Counted from the stretch's first letter, positions 15,335 to 24,178 are shown. The stretch is DNA of 24,432 bases from Actinomycetes bacterium (GCA_021793115.1 JAJYTJ010000044.1:1-24432), one strand, 5' to 3'. Numbers and translations: made by a program. Notes: a model not told the origin generated them from the sequence alone.

Positions 15335-15940
15335 TCAGTTGCTGACTACGGCTGTGAACGCCTCGTCGAGCAGCGTGCCGAGCGGAACAGTGCCACCGCG
15401 CAGTGTCCATTCGGCAAGTGCGACGTCGAGGCACGCGAGTGCGGCTTGGATGACGGTCCGCGCGCGGTACTGCCTCGTGTCTTCCGGGCCGTCGAGGCGT
15501 GCGGTGATGACGGGCTCGAGCATCAACGCCCACGCGTTGTGCTTCTCGGTGTTGCGCGCACGCAGGGAAGCGGTGCTCATCATGACGCGCATCGAACGCA
15601 ACCAGGGCTCCGTGGCAGCGCCCGCCTTCTCAGCCACCGGGTCCAGGGCACGCCGAAGCGCCGTCCACGCGCTCTCATCGTCGGGGCGCTGAGCTGCGGC
15701 GTCGCGGACGACTCCTCCGAACGGCGCCGGGTCCTCAATCACGACGTCTTCCTTCGTCGCGAAGTACCGGAAGAACGTCCGCGACGACATCCCGACCGCG
15801 GCTGCGATGTCATCGATCGTCGTGGCGTCGAAGCCGCGCTCGTCAAACAGCCGTACCGCCTGGTCGGCGACGTGATCGCGCACCGACGAGCGCGCGAGGT
15901 CTCTCAAGCCCACGGGCGGCTCGCTGGTCGGGTTCGGCAC
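15335..15940 (-). CDS. TetR-family transcriptional regulator
   Basis: This is a 201-aa repressor. The N-terminal helix-turn-helix is typical: VRLFDERGFDATTIDDIAAAVGMSSRTFFRYFATKED, about residues 29-65. The ligand-binding C-terminus is variable, as expected. GTG 15940 is chosen because a TANNNT -10 (TACCGT, complement of 15947-15952) ends 6 nt before it and no ribosome site exists, so the mRNA is probably leaderless. The longer frame to 16081 would run through the divergent promoter of the aldo/keto reductase. It probably represses that gene and itself. The pair sits between two copies of a 123-bp repeat inside the tRNA-Ser island. Confidence 0.88.
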   Translation of the reverse strand: MPNPTSEPPVGLRDLARSSVRDHVADQAVRLFDERGFDATTIDDIAAAVGMSSRTFFRYFATKEDVVIEDPAPFGGVVRDAAAQRPDDESAWTALRRALDPVAEKAGAATEPWLRSMRVMMSTASLRARNTEKHNAWALMLEPVITARLDGPEDTRQYRARTVIQAALACLDVALAEWTLRGGTVPLGTLLDEAFTAVVSN

Positions 15941-15978
15941 GTTGTGACGGTACCACCGGTGACATCCTGCGACCACTG

Positions 15979-16008
15979 TGTCATGAACTGACAGATGGGG
16001 CGTATAGT
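15979..16008 (+). promoter_or_regulatory. Divergent promoter and TetR operator candidate
   Basis: TGTCA (15979-15983) and TGACA (15989-15993) form an inverted repeat, with a further TGACA at 15960-15964. TATAGT (16003-16008) is a strong -10 for the aldo/keto reductase, and the palindrome occupies its -35 region. That fits repression by the divergent TetR protein. Confidence 0.5.
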
Positions 16009-16010
16009 GA

Positions 16011-16997
<987 letters not shown>

Positions 16998-17048
16998 CGC
17001 ACACTCACGGTGGACAAGCGCGAGCGCACCGCCATCCGAGTGGCAGGG

Positions 17049-17171
17049 GCGGACGACGGCGGATACGTCGGTGCAGGTCACGGCTCTGCCTAGCAGTCCG
17101 TTCATGACGCCGGACGGCCCCACGTCGAGGACAACTGCAACCAGAACTGCAACCCCTACGGCAACGTGTAG
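17049..17171. repeat. 123-bp direct repeat, copy B (arm-type region)
   Basis: This is the second copy of 15181-15303, in the same orientation and without a tRNA fragment. AACTGCAACC occurs at 17133-17142 and 17145-17154, again 12 bp apart. Its last 16 bp contain the stop codon and end of the AlbA-type gene. Together the two copies bracket the TetR/aldo-keto reductase pair, so that pair may have entered as its own unit or been trapped by recombination between copies. Confidence 0.72.
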
Positions 17172-18787
17172 TAGGCGCCACGACGTTGGCCGTGCCGCGT
17201 GAGGCGCCCGCCGTCCACCAGCCCGGTCAGGAGCGTCAGCACGCGGGCGCGGTCCAGGCCCGTGCGCCTGCGGACGTCCTCGTTCCTGATGCTGCCTTCC
17301 GCGGCCATCGCAAGCACCACATCCTCGAGCCCGGCTTGGTCGAGCCTGAGCCCGGCCGGCGGCCCGAGATCCTTTGCCAGCACGTACGCGGAGCCGCCCC
17401 GGGTGCCCGTCTGCGCGAGGTATCCCTGGTCGCGCAGCCGTTGCAGTGCGTTGCGGGCGTGGACGCTGTCGGCGTCGAGGAGGTCGCGCACGGAGGCATT
17501 GGTCAGGACCTCACCCCGTGCCGCGTGCAGCAGCAAGATGCGGTCGGCGGACCGGATGTCGCCGCGCTCCTCGATCTCCGAGATCCACGCCCGCTCCTGC
17601 GGCGTCACGGTCGTGCCGAGCCGGAGCGTGACCTCGACGTGAGTCGCGTCGGCGTCGAACTCGGGTGGCTCGAGAAGGGCGGCCTCCATCACGTCCTGCA
17701 TGACATCGACCCCGAGACCGGCGTCCTCGGCGAGTCGGAACCGCCGCAGCACCTTGATCGTGTCGAGGTTGCGGGCGGCGTTCTGCTCGCGGATGTTCTC
17801 CAGGGTGACCGGTTCGGGCAGGCCGCCGGGGGAGCGGACGACGACCCTGTCGGGGCGGATCTCGACGCGGACCGGCTGGCCGGAGACCTCGTAGGTGCGG
17901 TGTGCGACGGCGTTCGCGACGGCCTCTCGCAGCACGGCCTCCGGGATCCGGGGCAGCTCGTGGCGGTGCACCCCGAGGATGACGACATCGGAGCCGAGCT
18001 CGTCGAGCAATGCCCTGGTCGTCTCCTCCACCTGCTGGTTGACGGGTCCGGCGACCTCGTAGCGGCGGTCGTAGGGGTCGGCGTCCCCGCGGTAGCGGAA
18101 CACCTCGACATACGCCTTCCCGAGGACGTCCGCGGGCCGGTCCAGCAGGTAGAGGGCGCCCGCTACGGTCAGCTGCGCGTCGTCGTCGGCCGCGACCAAC
18201 AGGCCCGCCTCCTGCAGTCGGCGTGGCACGTCGTCCGACGACCAGGCGAACGCGGCGCGCACGCCCTCGACCAGCTCGGGGCTGGCGCTTGCCAGGTCCG
18301 CCGCCACCGGCGTGGCCTCGAACCGCGTCAACGCTCGCTCGCTGATGAAGCGGGCAAGCTCGGAATCGAAGAGCGGCACGTTCATCGCACCGCGACGGGT
18401 CATGACACGGCCGTCCTGCATCTGGGCGAAGCCCTCATGGCGACGCTGCACAGCAAGCACGAGCACGCTCTTGTCTGCGACAAGGAGGGCACGGAGCTCG
18501 TACCGGCCGGGGTTGCGCACACCGGCCACGATCCGATGGATCCGGGCCTGCGTCTCACCGTCCGTGGAGATGCCCTGCACGACACCGTCGTCGCGCACCC
18601 CGAGGAGGATCACCCCGCCGTCGGAGTTGGAGAACGCGGTCACCGCCTCCCGGATCTTCGTCTCCGGCAAACCCTGCTTGAACTCGACGTAGTCGCTCTC
18701 ACCAGGGAACTCGACGTGGAACTGGTCGGCCGGCAGCGCCATCGGCAGGTCGCGCGGCCCTGCCTCATGGAAGAGCGGATATGCCAT
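17156..18787 (-). CDS. AlbA_2-type ATP-binding putative transcriptional regulator
   Basis: This 543-aa protein resembles the RecG-like 'putative DNA-binding, ATP-binding' regulators. An AlbA_2/Schlafen-like N-terminal domain spans about residues 27-150 (ESDYVEFKQG, AFSNSDGGVILLGVRDDG). A GHKL-ATPase-like part follows (LREAVANAVAHRTYEVSGQPVRVEI...VVVRSPGGLPEPV, then EDAGLGVDVM). The C-terminus carries winged-helix-like repeats (TNASVRDLLDADSVHARNALQRLRDQGYL). ATG 18787 has GAGAG just upstream; an in-frame start 16 codons earlier is less likely because it spans an inverted repeat. Members are often cargo of mobile elements, and Schlafen-type AlbA domains also occur in defence systems. The exact function is unknown. 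Confidence 0.82.
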   Translation of the reverse strand: MAYPLFHEAGPRDLPMALPADQFHVEFPGESDYVEFKQGLPETKIREAVTAFSNSDGGVILLGVRDDGVVQGISTDGETQARIHRIVAGVRNPGRYELRALLVADKSVLVLAVQRRHEGFAQMQDGRVMTRRGAMNVPLFDSELARFISERALTRFEATPVAADLASASPELVEGVRAAFAWSSDDVPRRLQEAGLLVAADDDAQLTVAGALYLLDRPADVLGKAYVEVFRYRGDADPYDRRYEVAGPVNQQVEETTRALLDELGSDVVILGVHRHELPRIPEAVLREAVANAVAHRTYEVSGQPVRVEIRPDRVVVRSPGGLPEPVTLENIREQNAARNLDTIKVLRRFRLAEDAGLGVDVMQDVMEAALLEPPEFDADATHVEVTLRLGTTVTPQERAWISEIEERGDIRSADRILLLHAARGEVLTNASVRDLLDADSVHARNALQRLRDQGYLAQTGTRGGSAYVLAKDLGPPAGLRLDQAGLEDVVLAMAAEGSIRNEDVRRRTGLDRARVLTLLTGLVDGGRLTRHGQRRGAYYTLP

Positions 18788-18828
18788 ACTTCTCTCGCCC
18801 CGTTCGTCAGAGCCACAAGTATGGCATA
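18780..18828. promoter_or_regulatory. 12-bp inverted repeats at the start of the AlbA-type gene
   Basis: TATGCCATACTT (18780-18791) and AAGTATGGCATA (18817-18828) are perfect inverted copies 25 bp apart. The inner one covers the start codon and the outer one a possible -10 (CATACT). Each contains the near-palindrome TATGSCATA and is AT-rich against its surroundings. Autoregulation by the encoded winged-helix protein is the simplest reading. Confidence 0.55.
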
Positions 18829-18923
18829 ACGGCATCCATCGCGCGGCCGAGCCACCGCGCCCGCCGCAGCGACCGACGCGGCGATCAAGCGGTACGAGCG
18901 TGGCCCGCGGAGTTGGGGCGCAG

Positions 18924-19580
18924 TCACGTCTCAGCGCGAAGGCGGGCGTCGATCGCTGAGATGTCGAGCTGGCCGGCGCGTGCGAGGACGTCCGCAGGCT
19001 TGGCGGGGCCGAACGTCAGTCGGAGGAGCTCCAGGTCGTCGCGCACCAGTCGTCGTCCGTCGACCGCATCGGCGAGGAGCATGAGAAGTTCGTCGTATCC
19101 GTGCGGCCCGCCGCAGTCCTCGGGTGGGCAGGCTCGTTGACCGTCGAGCAGCGCCGCTGGTGGATCCTGATCCGCGCGGGGACTCCGCGTGTCAAGCCGC
19201 AGCAAGTGGTCCCAGCCGTCGCCGAAGTCGTACGTGTAGCGCAGCTCGTCGCCAACGGCCTTGAGCACTTCGTCGAGCCGGACGTCCGCCTCGGCGACGC
19301 CCTCGTCGCCCTCCTCGATATCGAACGCCGTCAGGTAGCGCTCCACCGGCCCGTGGACCTGCGGGTCCGCGAGCATGAACTGATGCAGGTGGGAGTCCGT
19401 CCAGCCCATCGCGGTCTGCAGGATCGGGTGCAGCGAGTCGAGGGTGAGCGTTGACGGGACCTCTATCAGGCGCCAGATCGTCGGATCGGTGTCCAGCAGG
19501 TCGACCCTGATCCGGTAGGTGAAGCCCCCGGGCACTGGCGGGCGGTGGCCGGGACCGGGCGTCGGACGACGAGAGGGCAT
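18924..19580 (-). CDS. Plasmid pRiA4b ORF-3-like family protein
   Basis: This 218-aa soluble protein carries the hallmarks of the pRiA4b ORF-3 family: FTYRIRVDLLDTDPTIWRLIEVPSTLTLDSLHPILQTAMGW, DSHLHQF, YTYDFGDGWDH and CPPEDCGGPHGY. The family is widespread on plasmids and islands, and its biochemical role is not established. ATG 19580 is preferred over the in-frame start at 19628, which would begin within the arm-type repeat. No good ribosome site is seen. GGGCATG/CATGCCC (19575-19581 and 19589-19595) flank the start codon and could be an operator. It is the gene nearest the tRNA end of the island. Confidence 0.88.
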   Translation of the reverse strand: MPSRRPTPGPGHRPPVPGGFTYRIRVDLLDTDPTIWRLIEVPSTLTLDSLHPILQTAMGWTDSHLHQFMLADPQVHGPVERYLTAFDIEEGDEGVAEADVRLDEVLKAVGDELRYTYDFGDGWDHLLRLDTRSPRADQDPPAALLDGQRACPPEDCGGPHGYDELLMLLADAVDGRRLVRDDLELLRLTFGPAKPADVLARAGQLDISAIDARLRAET

Positions 19581-19620
19581 GGTCACATCATGCCCATCGG
19601 GGGCAGGGGCCGATGAGGGC

Positions 19621-19642
19621 AACCGCAACCAGAACTGCCACC
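19621..19642. repeat. Third arm-type site, copy C
   Basis: AACCGCAACC (19621-19630) and AACTGCCACC (19633-19642) repeat the paired decamer of copies A and B at the same 12-bp period and orientation, with one change in each unit. It lies about 100 bp inside the right attachment repeat, which mirrors copy A at the left end. Confidence 0.6.
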
Positions 19643-19697
19643 AAAGCGCAGGTCAGGGCGTTGAACGAAGCGTGCTTCCTGGACGTCCGCGACAACA

Positions 19698-19737
19698 AAG
19701 GGCCCGCGCCCCGCGCAATCGCAGGTCACAGGCGCTT
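19698..19737 (-). terminator. tRNA-Ser terminator candidate
   Basis: AAGGGCC (19698-19704) and GGCGCTT (19731-19737) pair with one mismatch 6 nt beyond the tRNA 3' end. The left relic (15062-15101) pairs perfectly. Confidence 0.45.
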
Positions 19738-19797
19738 CCGACGCGGAGGATGGGGGATTCGAACCCCCGAGGGTGTTACCCCAACACGCTTTCCAAG
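19735..19797 (-). repeat. Right attachment repeat within tRNA-Ser
   Basis: These 63 bp are identical to 15099-15161. This copy is continuous with the tRNA 5' half, so integration restored a working tRNA. It marks the right boundary of the 4.6-kb island (repeat-to-repeat distance 4636 bp). Confidence 0.82.
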
Positions 19798-19828
19798 CGT
19801 GCGCCATAGGCCACTAGGCGAATCCTCC
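19744..19828 (-). tRNA. tRNA-Ser (anticodon GGA)
   Basis: This is an intact 85-nt class II tRNA. The acceptor stem is GGAGGAT (5' end at 19828) with ATCCTCC, and the discriminator is G (19744). The anticodon loop is TTGGAAA with anticodon GGA, reading UCC and UCU. The long variable arm and GGTTCGAAT T-loop are present. CCA is not encoded. TATCCT (complement of 19839-19844) is a -10 candidate 10 nt upstream. The 3' half is duplicated at 15108-15161. Confidence 0.95.
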
Positions 19829-19969
19829 CGGCCGGACGAGGATACCGGACCCGACCCGGGACCAGGCACGCCCAGCGACGCGCGAGGTGGGGGAGGGGAG
19901 GGGCGCACCACACATCGCCTTCGTCGTGCGACAAGCCCAGCCGCACCGGCTCGCCGACGCCGTGGGCGC

Positions 19970-20728
19970 CTACGGAGCGGCGGGCGCCGTGATGTCCGCC
20001 AGGAGTGCCACGAGCTCCTCGGTCTCGCGGGTCCTGGGCGCTCCGCTGAAGCCCATCGCTGCGGGGACCTGGCTGAGCTGGTAGATGGGGAGACGGTGCG
20101 CCCAGCCGGGCAGGTTGGCGACGTCCGTGACCACCGCGGCCTTCACCGACGGCGGGCTGTCGAGGCCCGCGAAGGTGTCGTTGAGCTGGATCGACGCGGC
20201 CGACGCGTCGATCCAGGCTTGCCACACGGACGCGGTCTCCGGCCCTCGACCAGCGTGCGGGCGCCACGGCGCCCAACGGGACTCGGACGCATCGACGACG
20301 AGCAGCACGCCGTCAGAGCTGACCAGGAGGTGGGACAGGGGCGCCGAACCGGCCACGGTGCGGTCGTGCAGCACGACGAGACCACGGACAGCATGAAGTC
20401 GTCGGGCGACGCTGTGCTCGATGCGCAGTCGGCGCGACAGCCGGTTTGTTGCGGCGGTCAGGTCTAGTCGAGTGGCGACGGCCAGCCCGAGGAGGACGGC
20501 AGCGCAGGAGCCCACGACGATGCCCGGGATGCTGTATCCCGGGCCGAGCTGGGCGAGGCGCCGGACCCAGAGTGCGGCACCGATCGCCACAGTGATCGCC
20601 GCACCGGCCGCCGCACCACCTCGGGCTCGGTCCGCGGCGCGGGACCGGTCACGGCGCCGTCGTGTGGAACGTCCTGGGCGGCCTGCCGCGCGCGAGTCCA
20701 CGGCCGGACTGTAGAACCACGCGCTCAT
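19970..20728 (-). CDS. Membrane protein with a NERD-like segment
   Basis: This 252-aa protein has a basic N-terminal tail (about residues 20-36), two membrane helices (about 39-57 and 66-86) and a soluble C-terminus. The segment LRIEHSVARRLHAVRGLVVLHDRTVAGSAPLSHLLVSSDGVLLVVDASE follows the layout of a NERD nuclease-related domain (normally IDHLVVGP.GVFVVDAK). The usual DAK is DAS, and the IDH is LSH, so nuclease activity is doubtful. ATG 20728 has no clear ribosome site. It lies just outside the tRNA-Ser island. The NERD relation is by pattern only. Confidence 0.6.
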   Translation of the reverse strand: MSAWFYSPAVDSRAAGRPGRSTRRRRDRSRAADRARGGAAAGAAITVAIGAALWVRRLAQLGPGYSIPGIVVGSCAAVLLGLAVATRLDLTAATNRLSRRLRIEHSVARRLHAVRGLVVLHDRTVAGSAPLSHLLVSSDGVLLVVDASESRWAPWRPHAGRGPETASVWQAWIDASAASIQLNDTFAGLDSPPSVKAAVVTDVANLPGWAHRLPIYQLSQVPAAMGFSGAPRTRETEELVALLADITAPAAP

Positions 20729-20732
20729 CGCG

Positions 20733-20867
20733 TCAGCGGAACGGCCCGTAGGGAGCGCTCAGGGCGCTGCCGCCCAGGGACAGGCGGGGCCTGCGAGGCC
20801 CGATGCTGGTGCCGCACCAGACCGCGAGTGTCGTGCGGCTCGTCGGACCTGGGTGCAGCTGCTTCAT
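20733..20867 (-). CDS. Possible 44-aa small ORF
   Basis: ATG 20867 to TGA 20733-20735 encodes MKQLHPGPTSRTTLAVWCGT...APYGPFR, with GC-rich third positions. Its stop is 4 nt before the ATG of the membrane protein, on the same strand, so it could be a leader or coupled small gene. No homologue is recognised and a chance frame is quite possible in DNA this GC-rich. Confidence 0.25.
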   Translation of the reverse strand: MKQLHPGPTSRTTLAVWCGTSIGPRRPRLSLGGSALSAPYGPFR

Positions 20868-20889
20868 GGCGCCGCCGGTCGCCGAGCGC

Positions 20890-21699
20890 TCAGCGTGGTG
20901 GACCCGCCGCCACCCGCTCCAGCAGCTCGGCGTGCGTGCCGCGCAGGCCGAACAGGGACTCGAACCACCAGGTCGCACCGACCTCGGCGTAGGCGGGCGC
21001 CAGGCCGGCCGCTCCCGGCGGCGTCGCTCCCATCACGGCGACGTCGAACCCCGCGCCCGGACGCTGCGCGCGCAGGTAGGCGAGGTCCGCGGCGACGTTC
21101 TCGGGTGGGTACACCACGCGCTGGGTCTCGTCGATGCTGCCGATCACCCAGCCGTCCCACCGCGCGGCCCGCCGCAGCGCCGGCCGGGAGGAGCCGCCGA
21201 TCCAGACCGGCACGCGGGGTGCCTGCGTCGCCCGCGACGCGACCTGCGCCTCGGTCACCGTGGAGTGCTGCCCGACGAACGTCACCTTCTCGCCGTTGCA
21301 GAGCCGCGTGACCAGCGACAACGCCTCGTCGGCCAGCGCCGCCCGCTCCCGCGCCGGACGCAGCTCGCCGTACGCGCCGAGATCGAAGTCCACCCCCAGC
21401 CCGGCGCCGAGGGTCACGCGCCCGCCGGAGAAGGCGTCCACCGCGTGCACCGAGCGGGCCAGCAGCTGTGGCGGGTACCGGGGGACCGGCGACACAGCCG
21501 TGACCAGCCGCAGCCGCGACGTCGCGGCGGCCACCGCGGTGAGCGTCACCCACGGGTCGCCGACGCCACCCCAGAACGTGCAGTGATCCCAGACGGCGAG
21601 CGCCTCCCAGCCGGCCGCCTCGGCCGCCACCGCCAGCTCCACCACGGGCCCCGGCTCGGCGTACGGCCCGAGCGGCACCACCTCGATGCCGTACCTCAC
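20890..21699 (-). CDS. LLM-class flavin-dependent oxidoreductase
   Basis: This 269-aa luciferase-like TIM-barrel protein uses FMN or F420. GTG 21699 is chosen because GAGGGGGC lies 6 nt upstream; a longer frame to 21759 lacks a site. Family features are AAEAAGWEALAVWDH at the N-terminus, RLRLVTAVSPVPRYPPQLLARSVHAVDAFSGGRVTLGAGLG, and RVPVWIGGSSRPALRRAARWDGW. It follows the ABC ATPase gene by 67 nt on the same strand, so it may act on the imported compound. It is much shorter than SsuD (about 380 aa), so alkanesulfonate monooxygenase is not claimed. Confidence 0.87.
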   Translation of the reverse strand: MRYGIEVVPLGPYAEPGPVVELAVAAEAAGWEALAVWDHCTFWGGVGDPWVTLTAVAAATSRLRLVTAVSPVPRYPPQLLARSVHAVDAFSGGRVTLGAGLGVDFDLGAYGELRPARERAALADEALSLVTRLCNGEKVTFVGQHSTVTEAQVASRATQAPRVPVWIGGSSRPALRRAARWDGWVIGSIDETQRVVYPPENVAADLAYLRAQRPGAGFDVAVMGATPPGAAGLAPAYAEVGATWWFESLFGLRGTHAELLERVAAGPPR

Positions 21700-21766
21700 G
21701 TGAGCGCCCCCTCGCGTCCCTCGTCGTCCGCCACGCACGCTAGCCCGGCCCGCCGACACGGCCCCC

Positions 21767-22348
21767 TCAGGGCGTGGGCAGCCGCACCACGGTGGCGCCG
21801 AGGAACGTCGCCTCGTCGGGATCGTGCGTGATGAGCAGCGTCGTCCGCCCGTCCAGCCGGTCGCGCACCCACGCGAGCGTGCGCGCCTTCGCGTCGGTGT
21901 CCAGCCCGGTGAAGGGCTCGTCGAGCACGAGCACGTCCGACGGCGCGAGCACGCCCCGCACGATCGCCACCCGCCGCCGTTGGCCGCCGGACAGCGCCCG
22001 CACCGGCTTGTGCAGCGACTCGTCGGCCAGGCCGACGGCCCCCAGCTCGTCCTCCACGAACGCGCGCGTGGCGGAGCGCGGCAGCACCAGCCGGACGTTG
22101 CCGACCGCCGTGAGGTGCGGCGCCAGGCGGTTGTCCTGGAACACCGCCGCGCCCCGCAGCCCGGCCAGGCCGGAGATGGTCCCGGAGCTCGGGGGTTCCA
22201 GCCCGAGCAGCAGGCGCCCGAGCGTCGTCTTGCCCGAGCCGTTGGCCCCGAGCACCGCGGTGACGGTCCCGGGGGCGAGCGTCAGCGAGAGGTCGCGGAG
22301 CACGACGAGTGACCCGTAGGCCTTGGTGACCGACGAGAACGTGATCAC
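21767..22348 (-). CDS. ABC transporter ATPase, NitT/TauT type
   Basis: This is a 193-aa ATPase subunit with Walker A GANGSGKTT (residues 34-42), signature LSGGQRRRV, Walker B VLVLDEPF and the H-loop in LLITHDPDEA. The start is GTG 22348, overlapping the permease stop by 4 nt. It is shorter than typical TauB/SsuB proteins (about 250 aa), mainly through a compact middle and an early C-terminal end, but every catalytic motif is present. It acts with the permease and lipoprotein encoded upstream. Confidence 0.92.
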   Translation of the reverse strand: MITFSSVTKAYGSLVVLRDLSLTLAPGTVTAVLGANGSGKTTLGRLLLGLEPPSSGTISGLAGLRGAAVFQDNRLAPHLTAVGNVRLVLPRSATRAFVEDELGAVGLADESLHKPVRALSGGQRRRVAIVRGVLAPSDVLVLDEPFTGLDTDAKARTLAWVRDRLDGRTTLLITHDPDEATFLGATVVRLPTP

Positions 22349-23154
22349 GACGCGCCCCCGTTCGCCAGCCGCCGCTCCAGGAGCGACAGCAGCCACAGCA
22401 CCAGCCGCTCGAACGCGAACGCGACGAGCACCACCACGGCGGTCCACGCGAACACGTCGGCGGTCTCGAGGTACATCCGGCCCTGGTACAGCCGGTCGCC
22501 GATGGTGCCCGACGGCAGCCCGATGACCTCGGCCGCGATGCCGCTCTTCCACGCGAGGCCCACGCCGGTGCGGCAGCCCGCGGCGAAGTAGGGCAGCACG
22601 CCGGGCACGTCGATCGCGCCCAGCCGCCGCCACCGGGGCACCCGGAACACCGAGGCCATCTCCAGCAGCGACCGGTCGCGCTCGAGGATCCCCGAGTACA
22701 CGGTCGCGTGGATGATCGGCAGCGTCATGAGGAACGAGACGATGGTCGCCAGCCGCGACGGGTCCGCCCAGATGAGCACCAGGATGATGAAGCTCACCAC
22801 CGGCGTGGAGCGGATGGTGGCCACCAGCGGCGCGACGAGCGCCTGGGTCCACCGCGAGGCCGCGGACAGCGCCGCGAGCAGCACGCCGACCACCGCCGCG
22901 AGCAGGAAGCCGACCGTGATCCGGCCGAACGTGCGGCCTACCGCGGACCAGAAGCCGAGCGTCGGCACCAGCTGCGTCAGCCGGACCGAGACCTCCCACG
23001 GCCCGACGAGCAGCACGCGGGAGCCCACGGCGAGCGACGCGCCCTGCCACACGGCCAGCCAGAAGGCGACGGCCAGCAGCGGGCGCGCCACCCGCCAGGG
23101 ATCCTGACGAGCGGGGAGTGAGGCTCCCGGCTCAGGAACCGAAGTAGAAGTCAT
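22345..23154 (-). CDS. ABC transporter permease, NitT/TauT type
   Basis: This is a 269-aa integral membrane subunit with about six hydrophobic segments. The binding-protein-dependent permease loop is seen as LEMASVFRVPRWRRLGAIDVPGVLPYFAAGCRTGVGLAWKSGIAAEVIGLP, as in TauC/SsuC proteins. ATG 23154 overlaps the end of the binding-protein gene by 23 nt; an ATG 6 codons earlier would overlap more. Overlaps on both sides point to one operon. Substrate classes of this family include nitrate, sulfonates, taurine, bicarbonate and thiamine precursors. Confidence 0.9.
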   Translation of the reverse strand: MTSTSVPEPGASLPARQDPWRVARPLLAVAFWLAVWQGASLAVGSRVLLVGPWEVSVRLTQLVPTLGFWSAVGRTFGRITVGFLLAAVVGVLLAALSAASRWTQALVAPLVATIRSTPVVSFIILVLIWADPSRLATIVSFLMTLPIIHATVYSGILERDRSLLEMASVFRVPRWRRLGAIDVPGVLPYFAAGCRTGVGLAWKSGIAAEVIGLPSGTIGDRLYQGRMYLETADVFAWTAVVVLVAFAFERLVLWLLSLLERRLANGGAS

Positions 23155-24178
23155 CGCCGGGCATGCTGCCACCGACCGACTTCGGATCCGCGGCGAACAG
23201 CACCTGCAGGTAGCTGGACAGCGCCGTCTTCATCTGCGCGCCCGCGATGTACGTGACGTGGCTGCCAGGGATGGCCGCCTGCGCGAGGGGTGCCGCCGGC
23301 ACGATGCCCGCCTTGGCGATGAGGGCCGCGGCCGCCGCGGCGTCGTCGTTCGTGTACGCCGTCGACGCCTGGTAGTCCGAGAGGAAGTCCGCGAAGGCCG
23401 CGGGGTGGGCCTTGACGAACGCGGTGCGCACGACGAGCACGCCGGTGATGAGCTGCGAGCCGGCCGGGCTCACCTTGGTCCACTCGGTGGTGAAGTCGAA
23501 GACCGACCGCACCGCGGGGTTCTGCTTCTCGACCACCGTGACGTACGGCTGCGGCAGCACCGCGAGCGTGCCGGGCGTGGCGGCCAGGCGCGAGCCCAGC
23601 GCGGTGGCCTCGGCCTCGAACTGGATGTTGACGTCCTTGGCCGGGTTCAGGCCGTTCTTCTCCAGCAGGTAGTCGAGCGTGTACTCCGGCGTGGTGCCCT
23701 TGCCGGTGGTCCAGATCGTCTTGCCCTTGAGGTCGGCCCAGCTGTGCACCGAGTCGCCGTTCTCGACGAGCTGGAGCACGCCCAGGGTGTTGATCGCCGC
23801 GACCTGCAGCGCCGGGCCCGCCGCCGTCTTCGTCTGCTGGTAGAGCACGGCGGCGAGGTTGGACGGGATGAGCGCGACGTCGACCTTGCCCTGCACGAGC
23901 AGCGGGACCACCTCGTCGGGCGAGCCGTACATGGTGACCTTGTAGTCCTGCGTGCCGACGCCCTTGCTGGCGTCGTCCATGAGCTTGACCAGGCCCATCG
24001 TCGTCGGGCCCTTGAGCGACGCGATGGTCATGGTGACGTGCTCGGCCGGGGTGGTCGAGGCGGTGGTGGGGGCGCTGGGTGCGGTGGTGGCGGGCGCCGC
24101 CACCGTGCCGCTGCCGCAGCCGACGAGCAGCGCCGCGACCGCGACGGAGCCGACGAGGGCGTGAACGAGCCGCTTCAT
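23132..24178 (-). CDS. ABC transporter substrate-binding lipoprotein, NitT/TauT type
   Basis: This 348-aa exported lipoprotein has a signal of MKRLVHALVGSVAVAALLVGC with the lipid-bearing Cys at residue 21, then a Thr/Ala/Pro linker. The mature fold is NMT1/SsuA-like: MTIASLKGPTTMGLVKLMDD, GSPDEVVPLLVQGKVDVALIPSNLAAVLYQ, and WADLKGKTIWTTGKGTTPEYTLDYLLEKNGL. The ATG start at 24178 has GGAAGG about 11 nt upstream, a rather wide gap. It lies 61 bp downstream of a hydrogenase gene on the same strand. The ligand is not identified. Confidence 0.9.
   Translation of the reverse strand: MKRLVHALVGSVAVAALLVGCGSGTVAAPATTAPSAPTTASTTPAEHVTMTIASLKGPTTMGLVKLMDDASKGVGTQDYKVTMYGSPDEVVPLLVQGKVDVALIPSNLAAVLYQQTKTAAGPALQVAAINTLGVLQLVENGDSVHSWADLKGKTIWTTGKGTTPEYTLDYLLEKNGLNPAKDVNIQFEAEATALGSRLAATPGTLAVLPQPYVTVVEKQNPAVRSVFDFTTEWTKVSPAGSQLITGVLVVRTAFVKAHPAAFADFLSDYQASTAYTNDDAAAAAALIAKAGIVPAAPLAQAAIPGSHVTYIAGAQMKTALSSYLQVLFAADPKSVGGSMPGDDFYFGS

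Noticed and set aside
20890..21699. Alkanesulfonate monooxygenase SsuD
   Set aside because: The protein is only 269 aa and lacks convincing SsuD-specific sequence; kept as a general LLM oxidoreductase.
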